Origin: Deltaproteobacteria bacterium
Lineage (GTDB): Bacteria; Myxococcota_A; UBA796; CAJQPC01
DNA: 13,128 nt
Direction: 5' to 3'
NCBI GenBank assembly: GCA_016717595.1
Contig: JADKFE010000123.1
Location: 1-13,128 of the forward strand
The position numbers and the translations under genes were made by a program. This document shows, in pieces, positions 1 through 6,677 of the stretch. Every line of letters starts with the position of its first letter. Position 1 is the first letter of the stretch. The notes beneath the pieces were generated by a model. That model saw only the letters and a program-made list of their open reading frames with translations, did no database searches and was not told the DNA's origin.

Positions 1-131
1 GAAGGTCCAAAGGCCGATCACGATCGGTCGGTGTGCTCTTCGCCCCGATGAGATAGTCGCAGAGCTTGCTCCAGCCCTTCCATGAACGCGAGAACGTGCC
101 ATCCAGAATGGGGAGTTCAGGTTCGTCCGCT
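1..131 (-). other. Open stretch at left edge, possible continuation of the payload
   Basis: One minus-strand frame is open from about 140 to the window edge and reads ADEPELPILDGTFSRSWKGW followed by SKLCDYLIGAKS, a protein-like composition with mixed charged and hydrophobic residues. It could continue the TcC payload if one more indel exists near 132, or it could be the start of unrelated sequence. The other two frames are Arg/Ser-rich or stop early. I cannot assign a function. Confidence 0.3.
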
Positions 132-375
132 ACAACGTGAGGCCTCCATATCCGACGGCGCCCAAGACACCCCAGCTGCGGACGTTGCTCCCTCCGACCG
201 TGAGGCCTAGTCCCAGTGGCGGCTGCTCCACCAACTCCCGGGTGCCGTCGGGCCTTTTGAGTGGCCGTCGGAACTGTTGGGGGCGTCGGAACTGTTGGGG
301 GCGTCGGGTCCGCTGTGGCGGGAGGTCGTCCTGCTTCTCGGTCCCTTGTTGCATCAGACAAGCCCACCGGCCTCC
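130..375 (-). pseudogene. Variable C-terminal (payload-side) region after the Rhs core, frame disturbed
   Basis: Downstream of the Rhs core the sequence reads GRPVGLSDAT (375 to 347). One extra base at about 346 then moves to the frame TGTEKQDDLPPQRT, which would restore the family's 'DPTG' boundary as DATG. That frame stays open to a TAG at 130-132 and is Pro/Gln/Arg-rich (the 18-bp repeat encodes PQQFRR twice), then Gly/Leu/Val-rich (PLGLGLTVGGSNVRSWGVLG). Third-position G/C is clearly higher in this frame than in the alternatives over 130-350. I do not recognise a toxin fold. If the stop is real, the payload would be only about 70 residues, far less than the usual 200-300, so it is either truncated or frameshifted again near 132. 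Confidence 0.45.
266..301 (-). repeat. 18-bp tandem repeat, two perfect copies
   Basis: The unit cgtcggaactgttggggg (plus strand) occurs at 266-283 and 284-301, followed by a partial third copy (cgtcgg, 302-307). The unit is a multiple of three, so in the favoured frame it adds PQQFRR twice without shifting the frame. It lies about 45 bases past the Rhs core end, at the head of the variable region. Confidence 0.9.
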
Positions 376-869
376 CCACCCACACGCGCTACCCCCCACC
401 GATTCCCCCATCCCAACCCAATCGGATCCGGCCTGTCCCACCGCCCCAGCCAAGGCGCGTAGTACCTCGCCGAGTGGTATTGCAACGCCGTCTCCTCATC
501 CCGCTCCTTGCCGGTGTACCGATACCGCTTGCGGCTCACCTCGATCGCCGCGTCCTCGGCCCACCAGGCCGTCGTGCCGTAGGGGTGATACTCTTCGTAG
601 CTGATCACGCCGCCATCGTCGTCTACCTCCAGCAAGGCCGAGCCGAGCTGGTCGTCGAGCTGATACCGAAACCTCGGCGTCGGGGGTGCCCCGCGCTCCC
701 GCCGGTCACGGTCAGCGTCTCGATCATCGCGACGCGACGCTGGTCGTCCATGACGTGCAGCGTTTGACGCCCTTGCAGCACACCCGAGCCGTTGCGTTTG
801 CGCCAGACCTCGTAGCCGCCAAGATAAATCCGCTCCTCGACGACGCTGCCCTTGTCCCACACCTTCCAC
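354..869 (-). pseudogene. TcC/Rhs-type segment, fourth part: Rhs core terminus (valid about 376-690)
   Basis: The valid part starts at about 690 and carries the most conserved block of the whole family: RFRYQLDDQLGSALLEVDDD, SYEEYHPYGTTAWWA, then YRYTGKERDEETALQYHSAR and YYAPWLGRWDRPDPIGLG. This is the Rhs core terminus just before the variable payload, and in TcC it includes the aspartate-protease-like site that releases the payload inside the shell. The usual next element is an Asp-Gly-x-Asn; here the sequence reads WGNRWGVARV, so an acidic residue is absent or a codon has been lost. The frame breaks at 374-377 in a run of C, after which GRPVGLSDAT, the usual 'xNPVxLxDPT' element, lies in another frame. 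Residues upstream of about 690 are out of frame. Confidence 0.85.
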
Positions 870-1732
870 ACACGCTCGCCCGCGGCGTCATAGGCGTACC
901 ACGAGACATTCCCCGCGTTGTCGAGCTCGGCCTTGCGGAGCTGGTCGCGGAAGTCGCGCACGAGGTTGGTGCTCACCCCCGTCTTCAGGTGCGGGAGGTA
1001 CACGATGGCGCCACGGTCGTTCATGGCGTAGGTCTGACTGTGGGTGCCCGGGTCGTCGGGGTCGTCGCCGGGCAGGCTGGTGCTCAGGAGCTGGTTGTTG
1101 TCGGTCTCATAGGCGTAGCCTCGGCGCCAGAGCACCGTCCCCGCGTCGCCCTGTTGGTGTTTGACCTCCAGGATGTTCCCGGCGGCGTCGTACTCGTAGC
1201 TCTGGGTGTAGCGGCGCAGCACCCCCGAGCCGCTCTGGGGGATGGTGCCCATGGCCCCGGCGTAGTCGGCGTAGAAAGCCGTGGATTGGGTCTGGGCGTC
1301 CTTCTCCGGCTCCGGGCGCTCACGAGGCGATAGAGCGCGTCGTAGGTGAAGGTGCGGGTGGGGCTCACCTGACTGTTGGCGAAGCAGGCCGTCTCTTGGG
1401 CGTCGTCGGTGATCTCGGTGATGTTCCCCACGGCGTCGCGGGTGAAGCCGAGGTCTTGGAGGGTCGCCGCGCCGTGGCTCGACGCGGAGGAGCGTGTGGT
1501 CGTGAGGCCGGTGAGCCAGAGGCGCTCGGGGTCGTAGTGCGAGCTCGTCTGGGTGTGGTTGCCGTAGACGATCTGCTCGCACGTTGGCCGCGGGCGTTGG
1601 TGGTGATGGAGGAGACGATCTCGGTGGCCGTGCTGTCGCCACGAACGAAGACCTCCACCTGAGACAGACGGCCGCCTTCGTCGTAGGTCGGGACGGTGCG
1701 GGAGGTATCGGGAGCCGTTTGTTCGACCACAC
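623..1732 (-). pseudogene. TcC/Rhs-type segment, third part (valid about 690-1321)
   Basis: From about 1321 down to 690 this frame holds continuous Rhs-shell sequence: QSYEYDAAGNILEVKHQQ, WRRGYAYETDNNQLLSTSLP, YAMNDRGAIVYLPHLKT, VRDFRDQLRKAELDNAGNVS, WYAYDAAGERVWKVWDKG, ERIYLGGYEVWRKRNGSG and HVMDDQRRVAMIETLTVTGG. These match the last third of TccC-type Rhs cores, including 'YxYDxxGxRVxKV' and 'ERxYLGGxExxRK'. The upstream 135 or so residues of the open frame are Arg/Pro-rich and not real. At 689-692 the frame breaks in a run of four C (G on the coding strand); adding one base would join it directly to the next piece (APPTPRFRYQLDDQLGSA). Confidence 0.82.
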
Positions 1733-1812
1733 GGTCCAGCGCGTCGTAGGCCGTGGAGACGGCGAAGGTGTCGGCGGTGTCGGTGCTCAGGCTGGCGTCG
1801 GTGCTTAGCCAA
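1084..1812 (-). pseudogene. TcC/Rhs-type segment, second part (valid only about 1321-1580)
   Basis: Only the stretch from about 1580 to 1321 in this frame is real protein. It reads EQIVYGNHTQTSSHYDPERL, then TGLTTTRSS, DLGFTRDAVGNITEITDDAQ, and FTYDALYRLVSA, the classic Rhs/TcC 'I.YGNG..T.Y.YDPETxRL..L' and 'YD.xGNI..I.D' pattern. The parts before and after are Arg/Pro/Ser/Thr-rich out-of-frame translation. The frame changes again near 1321, where one base seems to be missing, and the next frame continues as ERPEPEKDAQTQ. Confidence 0.72.
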
Positions 1813-2375
1813 GTGGCGATGTCGGCCAGGCTGCCTTCGGACTCCAGGCCGGACCAGTCGGCCTCGGTGGTGATGTCGGCGAGGAGCGTGCGGGTCTGCG
1901 CGGTGATCCGGCCCTTGAGGTCATACGTCAGGGTGATCCGCCCGGCGGTGTCGTAGACGTGTACGGGACGGCCCAGCGCGTGGTTCGTCGAGGGGAGATC
2001 GCTGAGCGCGTCGCCGAGGATGGAGAGGGCGACGAGGCGCTCGCCTGCGCCCTCATCGACGAGCAGGCCGATCGGGCGGCGCGCGGCGTCGTGGAGCGGA
2101 CGGAGGCTGAGGCCGCCGGAGCGCCAAGAGCGGAGCGGGGTGCCGGAAGCGTCGGGCAGGATGCGCGTCTCTCCTCTGCTTGAGCTTGGAGTATAGCCCT
2201 CGTCGGCGGCGCCTGTGAAGAGGGCGTGGCCGAGAAGATCGTAGATGCGCGCTTGCAGGCGGTTTCCGCGGGGGTCGATCACGTCGAGGGCGTTGCCCAG
2301 GATGTCGAGCTCGATGCGCGTGGTGTGTGTGGTGCTGGCGTCGGGGCGCTCGACGTGCTTGTAGACGCGGCCCAA
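1365..2375 (-). CDS. TcC/Rhs-type segment, first part (YD repeats; frameshift fragment)
   Basis: This is the continuation of the TcB protein into the Rhs-repeat shell of TcC. Good protein sequence runs in this frame from about 2429 (DNRSGDHEATPTTTHLDTLG, then RVYKHVERPD) to about 1581. Recognisable features are IELDILGNALDVIDPRGN, LPSTNHALGRPVHVYDTAGR, TYDLKGRITAQT, AYDALDRVVEQTAPD and TYDEGGRLSQVEV, which are YD repeats as in TccC and other Rhs proteins. The nominal start at 2375 is a TTG inside homologous sequence, so it is not a real start. The last 70 or so residues (Arg/Ser/Thr/Pro-rich) are out of frame; the protein resumes as EQIVYGN in another frame after one base seems to be missing at about 1580. 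The role is inferred from the family: the C-terminal half of the cocoon that encloses the toxic payload. Confidence 0.8.
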   Translation of the reverse strand: MGRVYKHVERPDASTTHTTRIELDILGNALDVIDPRGNRLQARIYDLLGHALFTGAADEGYTPSSSRGETRILPDASGTPLRSWRSGGLSLRPLHDAARRPIGLLVDEGAGERLVALSILGDALSDLPSTNHALGRPVHVYDTAGRITLTYDLKGRITAQTRTLLADITTEADWSGLESEGSLADIATWLSTDASLSTDTADTFAVSTAYDALDRVVEQTAPDTSRTVPTYDEGGRLSQVEVFVRGDSTATEIVSSITTNARGQRASRSSTATTPRRARTTTPSASGSPASRPHAPPRRATARRPSKTSASPATPWGTSPRSPTTPKRRPASPTVR

Positions 2376-5300
2376 GGTGTCGAGGTGGGTGGTCGTCGGG
2401 GTGGCCTCGTGGTCGCCGGAGCGGTTGTCCTCTCATCGTGGGCCTCGACGGACCAGGGGCCGTAGGTCCAGGTCTGCGTGTGGCCGTCGGGCAGGGTGAC
2501 CTGGATGTTGCGGCCCAGCGGATCGTAGTTGTGGACAGCGCATACACCCCACTCCACGAGCTCCGCCTCGTCCTCGTAGGCCGAGGTGGTGGAGAAGAAG
2601 GGCTCGTACTGCTTGATGACGTTGCCTTTGTTGTCGAGGATCACGCGGCCGGTGCCGATGAAGCGCGGGTCGGCGGCGCCCCAGGTGACTACACCACCCG
2701 ACACGGTCGGCGCGTCGCCCGGGGCAGCCTGCACCTTGGTCTGGATGATGTTGCCACCGCCGTCGCTGTAGGCCCAGGACTCCAACCAGTCGGTGCCGCC
2801 GTACTCTTTGAGCAGCTTGGTGTGAACAGACGCCGGGAGTGTGTCGGTGTCGTAGTGCAGCTCAATGCTGTGCTCGCCTGTGCCGTCACCCTCGGCGCCG
2901 TTGCGCACGGACGTCGTCAGCACGCGGCCCAGGGGGTCGAAGGTGGCGCTGGACTCGGTGCCGTTGGGGTCGGTGACCGTGGTGGGCGCGAGGCGCTGGT
3001 AGTCGATGGTGGCGCTGACGACGAGGCCCGCGGGATCCTCGACGGAGAGCAGCGCGAGGCCCTCGGCGTCCCAGGTGAGCGTGGTGGTGAGGCCGAAGGG
3101 GTCTGCGGCGGCGCTGGGGAGGTAGAAGAGGCTTGCGTTGTGGGTGAGACGGCCTGAGGGGAGCCAGGCGTCGTCGTCGCTGAGCAGATCGACGTAGCCG
3201 GCCTCGGTGAGCAGGGTGGCGTCTACGTCGGTGTCGAAGACGGCGGTGATCAGCTCCTCCGTCATCGCCAAGGCGTAGCGGGTGTGGGGCAAGGCGCGCT
3301 GGCCGACGCTGCCGAAGGGCAAGGCGGCGCTCAGGGCGTCGTTCCAGTAGAGCGTGCGCTGGTGGCCCAAGAGGCGCTTGTGGGGGCCGGTGCCCGTGGG
3401 CGTCTCGTCGAAGCGCCAGGCTGTGGCGGTGGTGAAGGCCGTGTTGAGGGTGGCGGCGGTGGGGCGTGAGGCGTCTGTCCAGGCGTCTGTGTCGGTGAGG
3501 GCCCAGGACTTGGTCTCGGTGGGCACGGAGAGGCGCCAGAGGTCGTCTGTGGTGATCTGGGCGTCTTGATGTAGAACAGTCGTCTCGGTGAGGACGACAT
3601 GCAGGGCTGTCTGTTCGTCGTCGTGGCCGCTGCCGCGACGGGGGTAGACCAGCGCGGCGCTGCGGGTGACGACGCCGTAGTCGTCGATGACCAGCGGGAC
3701 GCTGTGGCTGACGCGGGGATCGGGGGTGTCGCTGCCGGTGAGGTCCAGCTCATAGGCGAGCTGGAGCGCCTCGCCCGCGTCGATCCGGAAGACGGCGTGG
3801 GGCGCGTCGCCGCGGGGCTGGAGGCGGACGACGGTGTGGGTCTGTTCGCTCACGGCGACGAGGGTGACGAGCGCGCCGGTGTCGTCCTCGATGTACACCT
3901 CTTGGCGCAGGGTGCGGCCTCGGAGGGCGCGGTGGGCCTCGCGGGACTCGGCGGGATTGAGACCACTCGGCACAGAGGGCGCGGCGAGGGACGGGACGGC
4001 GTCGGTGTGCGTGAAGTACTCAGCGGCGTACACCGTCGCGAGGTTCCCTTCGTTGAGCCACGCTCCAGTGTGAAACCAGGTGCGGGTGCGGATCGGCGGC
4101 TGCTGCACGACGATGGCGGGGTCGGCCAGGGCCGGGTCTTCGTGGTCGCTGGCGCGCTCGGTGTCCCACTGCTCCACCAAACCGAAGCCGCGAAACTCGC
4201 GCTCCTCGCCGTCAAAGAAGCCGTGGTGGTAGGCGTACTCACTCACGAATCGCCAGCCGGTGATGGCGTCGAAGGACTCCATCTTGGACAGACAGTGGAC
4301 CGGGAACGGCAGGCGTGTGGCCCAGGGGCGCCCGGCGGCACGGTCGTTGAGATAGAACGTGGTGCTCGGCGTGTAGGTGAGACGCACCTCTCGCCCAAGG
4401 CCGTTGTTGCTGGTGGTGAGCAGCCACGGCTTGCCAGTGGAGAGCAGGCGGAGCTGCTGGAGGGCGACGGCGCCGGGGCGCAGCACGGGGCCCATCCAGA
4501 CGAGGCAGGCGGTGCCGTCGCCGTAGAGATCGGCGACCTGGAGCTCCTCGGGGCGCAGGCTCACGGGGACACCCCGCACGGTCACGGCCTCAGCGAAGCC
4601 GTTGCCCGACTGGTTCATCCACACGCGGCAGGCGTCGGGGCCGAGGTAGAACAGGTCCGTGGGGCCGGTGCCGTCGATGTCGATGAGGCGCAGGCGCGCG
4701 GGGTCGAAACGGTCGGGGTGGTCGAAGCGCGGCGCGGACTTCATGCGCACCTTGGCGCCGAAGCGGCCGCGCCCCAAGGCGGGCCAATAACAGACGCTGC
4801 CGTTGCGCACGCGGACCACGTCGGGGAGGCCGTCGCCGGTCATGTCGGCGAGGTAGACCTCAGCGCCGTCGCGGGAGAACAAGAAGCGGGGGCCGAGGTC
4901 GTCGTCGGCGGGCATCGGCACACGAATGGGCGGGCCGAAGCCATCGCGGCCGAGGGAGGGGTAGAAGATGAGGGCGTCGCCCTCAGTGATGATCAGGTCG
5001 GCGAAGCCGTCGCCGTCTACGTCGATGAGGCGGGCGTCGGGGCCATCCGCAAGAGGATTGGGCGCGTGGGGGAAGGGACGGAAGCTGCCCCAGCCGCCGT
5101 CGGCGGTGCGGGGCTGGTGGCCGGACTGTGCGGGGCGCAGGAGCACGAGGTCGAGGCGACCGTCGCCGTCGAGGTCGGTGAGACGCGCGCCGGGGTGGGC
5201 CGCGAGGGGCGGACGAAGATCCACGAGCCGCGCAGGGGCGAAGTGCGCCGAGCCCTCGTTTCGTTTGTATCGCCACGCGCCGCCTTGTTCGGTGAGCAGG

Positions 5301-6622
5301 CCGGGGAGGCCCTCGCCGTCGAGATCGAGGAGCTGCCAGCGGCGGGGGTCGAGGCCGTTGGGCAGCTCATCGAGGCCCGTGGTGAGGCGCACGGCGCTGT
5401 CGAAGGTGGGCTCGCTGTAGGTGAAGGTGGTGGCGGGCAGGCTCGCCGTCTCATACGCGGCGCCGTCCCAGCGCCAGCCGGTGAGCTGGGCGCTGGTGAG
5501 GGTGGTCACCGTGGGGCGGGCGGCGTAGGTGAAGTTGAGCGCGCGGACCACCACGGGCACGGCGGCGCCGAGGCCGTCATCCCGCACGGTCTGAAAGCTG
5601 TGCAGCATGAGCGCGCGCTGGCAGAGGCGGTAGCAGCGCTGGTCGAAGCCGCCTCGGAAGTTGGAGAAGGGGTCTTGCCGGGCGGGCCAGGTCTCGGTGG
5701 GGGTGAGGCTGGGGTCGTCTGTGTCGTGGTCGCCATAGTCAAAGACGAGGTGGAATCGGAACTCGCCGGTGCCGCCAACGTCGGGGTTCTCGCCCATCTC
5801 GGAGTTGCCGTAGGAGACACGTTTGAGGAGCTGGTAGGCCACGCTGCGCCCGGTCTCGGCGGGGTGTGAGGCCACCCCGGCGCGGTCTTCAGCGACGTAT
5901 TGGTAAGAGATCACCTCGCCGAGCTCGGTGCGCTCCTCCTCGATGAGCCACTCCAGCACCCGGCGCGTGTCGTCGGGGTCGGTCAGGCGGGCTTGGTCGC
6001 TGCGGCCATACACCCGCTGCACGTTGGCGCGGCTGATGGTGCGCCACCACACCCGATGGTCTGTGTCACGTCGCCAGCGCTCGATCAAGGCGAAGCCGCC
6101 CTCGATCCGGGGTCGGAAGCGCTGGACGGTGTAGGTGTCGCCGTCCCATGTGGCGGAGCGGGTGACGGGCACCCACTCCCCGCCGCTCTCGACCAGCATG
6201 GGCACCAGGTCTTCAGCGTCGGAGAGGATGACGACGTCGGCGTTGGGGCCGACGTCGAGGTAACGGGGCAGGCCCCGGGAGGTCTTACGGCGCACAGACG
6301 GCAGGTTGAGCTGCCAGCCGAGGCCGAAGGGCCCGTTGCCCGCGCCGGAGTCGTAGCCCAGGCCCAAGGAGGGGGTGAGCCCGCCCCGGCCCGGCGTGAA
6401 CGGCAAGGGCAAGGCGAGGCCCGCCGAGCCGGTCACGGGGTTGGCGCTGACCTTCTCGCCGATGCCCGAGATCGCGCCGCCGCCCTTGGGGAGCGACACA
6501 GACGGCGCGCTCATTCGGAAGCCCTCGGGCAGCCGCCCGTCGGCCCCCAGGCCGGGAGCGGGATCGCGGCCTAAGGTGCCAGGACGAGGCGGGGGCTTGC
6601 TGGACGGGGACTTGGGATCCAT
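2279..6622 (-). CDS. Tc toxin TcB-type subunit (SpvB / FG-GAP propeller / TcdB middle domains), fused toward TcC
   Basis: TcB caps the TcA channel and forms half of the shell that holds the TcC payload. Residues 1-38 are a Pro-rich leader. Residues 41-125 are a typical SpvB N-terminus (SVSLPKGGGAISGIGEKVSA, NPVTGSAGLALPLPFTPGRG, SLGLGYDSGAGNGPFGLGW). Residues 430-705 hold FG-GAP/VCBS propeller motifs: DLDGEGLPGL, DLDGDGRLDL, DVDGDGFADL, DMTGDGLPDV, DIDGTGPTDL and DLYGDGTACL. Residues 730-820 (KPWLLTTSNNGLGREVRLTY to EREFRGFGLVEQWDTE) match the TcdB middle/N domain; LRGRTLRQEVYIEDDTG (900-916) matches the middle/C domain. From about 1180 Rhs-like YD repeats begin (DPLGRVL, NYDPLGRNIQVTLPDG). 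Real protein ends near residue 1397 (about 2432); the last 50 residues, rich in Thr, Pro, Ala and Ser, are out of frame. The homology then continues as TcC in another frame with no new start signal, which suggests a fused TcB-TcC. The ATG at 6622 has a GGAG five bases upstream. Confidence 0.93.
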   Translation of the reverse strand: MDPKSPSSKPPPRPGTLGRDPAPGLGADGRLPEGFRMSAPSVSLPKGGGAISGIGEKVSANPVTGSAGLALPLPFTPGRGGLTPSLGLGYDSGAGNGPFGLGWQLNLPSVRRKTSRGLPRYLDVGPNADVVILSDAEDLVPMLVESGGEWVPVTRSATWDGDTYTVQRFRPRIEGGFALIERWRRDTDHRVWWRTISRANVQRVYGRSDQARLTDPDDTRRVLEWLIEEERTELGEVISYQYVAEDRAGVASHPAETGRSVAYQLLKRVSYGNSEMGENPDVGGTGEFRFHLVFDYGDHDTDDPSLTPTETWPARQDPFSNFRGGFDQRCYRLCQRALMLHSFQTVRDDGLGAAVPVVVRALNFTYAARPTVTTLTSAQLTGWRWDGAAYETASLPATTFTYSEPTFDSAVRLTTGLDELPNGLDPRRWQLLDLDGEGLPGLLTEQGGAWRYKRNEGSAHFAPARLVDLRPPLAAHPGARLTDLDGDGRLDLVLLRPAQSGHQPRTADGGWGSFRPFPHAPNPLADGPDARLIDVDGDGFADLIITEGDALIFYPSLGRDGFGPPIRVPMPADDDLGPRFLFSRDGAEVYLADMTGDGLPDVVRVRNGSVCYWPALGRGRFGAKVRMKSAPRFDHPDRFDPARLRLIDIDGTGPTDLFYLGPDACRVWMNQSGNGFAEAVTVRGVPVSLRPEELQVADLYGDGTACLVWMGPVLRPGAVALQQLRLLSTGKPWLLTTSNNGLGREVRLTYTPSTTFYLNDRAAGRPWATRLPFPVHCLSKMESFDAITGWRFVSEYAYHHGFFDGEEREFRGFGLVEQWDTERASDHEDPALADPAIVVQQPPIRTRTWFHTGAWLNEGNLATVYAAEYFTHTDAVPSLAAPSVPSGLNPAESREAHRALRGRTLRQEVYIEDDTGALVTLVAVSEQTHTVVRLQPRGDAPHAVFRIDAGEALQLAYELDLTGSDTPDPRVSHSVPLVIDDYGVVTRSAALVYPRRGSGHDDEQTALHVVLTETTVLHQDAQITTDDLWRLSVPTETKSWALTDTDAWTDASRPTAATLNTAFTTATAWRFDETPTGTGPHKRLLGHQRTLYWNDALSAALPFGSVGQRALPHTRYALAMTEELITAVFDTDVDATLLTEAGYVDLLSDDDAWLPSGRLTHNASLFYLPSAAADPFGLTTTLTWDAEGLALLSVEDPAGLVVSATIDYQRLAPTTVTDPNGTESSATFDPLGRVLTTSVRNGAEGDGTGEHSIELHYDTDTLPASVHTKLLKEYGGTDWLESWAYSDGGGNIIQTKVQAAPGDAPTVSGGVVTWGAADPRFIGTGRVILDNKGNVIKQYEPFFSTTSAYEDEAELVEWGVCAVHNYDPLGRNIQVTLPDGHTQTWTYGPWSVEAHDERTTAPATTRPPRRPPTSTPWAASTSTSSAPTPAPHTPRASSSTSWATPST

Positions 6623-6677
6623 ACGCGCTCCGAGCGGACAAATGAGGGCGGCGAGGTGCGGGGTTGGGGGGGGCGGC
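6623..6677 (-). other. 55-bp TcA-TcB intergenic gap
   Basis: This is the short gap between the TcA stop (TGA, complement of 6678-6680) and the TcB start. It contains a run of eight G on the plus strand (6666-6673) and no convincing stem-loop with a T-tract, so I see no terminator. I see no clear promoter either. The spacing suggests one transcript for both subunits. Confidence 0.6.
6628..6631 (-). promoter_or_regulatory. Ribosome binding site (GGAG) of TcB
   Basis: On the minus strand a GGAG core lies five bases before the ATG at 6622. It supports this ATG as the start of TcB; the next in-frame Met (residue 37) would remove the Pro-rich leader but lies just ahead of the SpvB-like homology, so it cannot be fully excluded. 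Confidence 0.55.

Larger units (their letters stand above)
130..6622 (-). pseudogene. Reconstructed fused TcB-TcC gene (six or more frameshifts)
   Basis: Joining the pieces at about 2430, 1580, 1321, 690, 375 and 346 gives one continuous TcB-TcC protein of about 2160 residues, with all family blocks once and in order. TcB (about 1480 residues) plus the TcC core (about 680) is the expected sum for a fusion with little payload. At 2430 the protein passes from the TcB C-terminus (TYGPWSVEAHDE) to TcC-type sequence within two bases, with no stop in the homologous frame, no ribosome binding site and no start codon, so a fusion fits better than two genes. The frame as given is broken; whether in the cell or in the data is open. 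Confidence 0.55.

Noticed and set aside
686..1333. 215-residue plus-strand open frame opposite the Rhs core
   Set aside because: It is antisense to clear YD-repeat sequence; Val/Gly/Leu-rich with no motif.
2279..2431. Natural C-terminus of TcB in its own frame down to the stop at 2279
   Set aside because: The last 50 residues are Thr/Pro/Ala/Ser-rich, while the other frame over the same bases reads as typical TcC (THLDTLGRVYKHVERPD).
346..2431. Programmed ribosomal frameshifting
   Set aside because: There are too many shifts, in both directions, with no shared slippery heptamer or following stem-loop that I can see.
3599..5869. 756-residue plus-strand open frame opposite TcB
   Set aside because: It is Gly/Val/Ala/Glu-rich with no domain, and lies entirely antisense to a strongly recognised TcB. 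Long antisense frames are expected opposite GC-rich genes with G/C third positions.
6658..6677. Transcription terminator after TcA
   Set aside because: There is only a G/C run (eight G on the plus strand), with no stem-loop followed by a T-tract on the coding strand.
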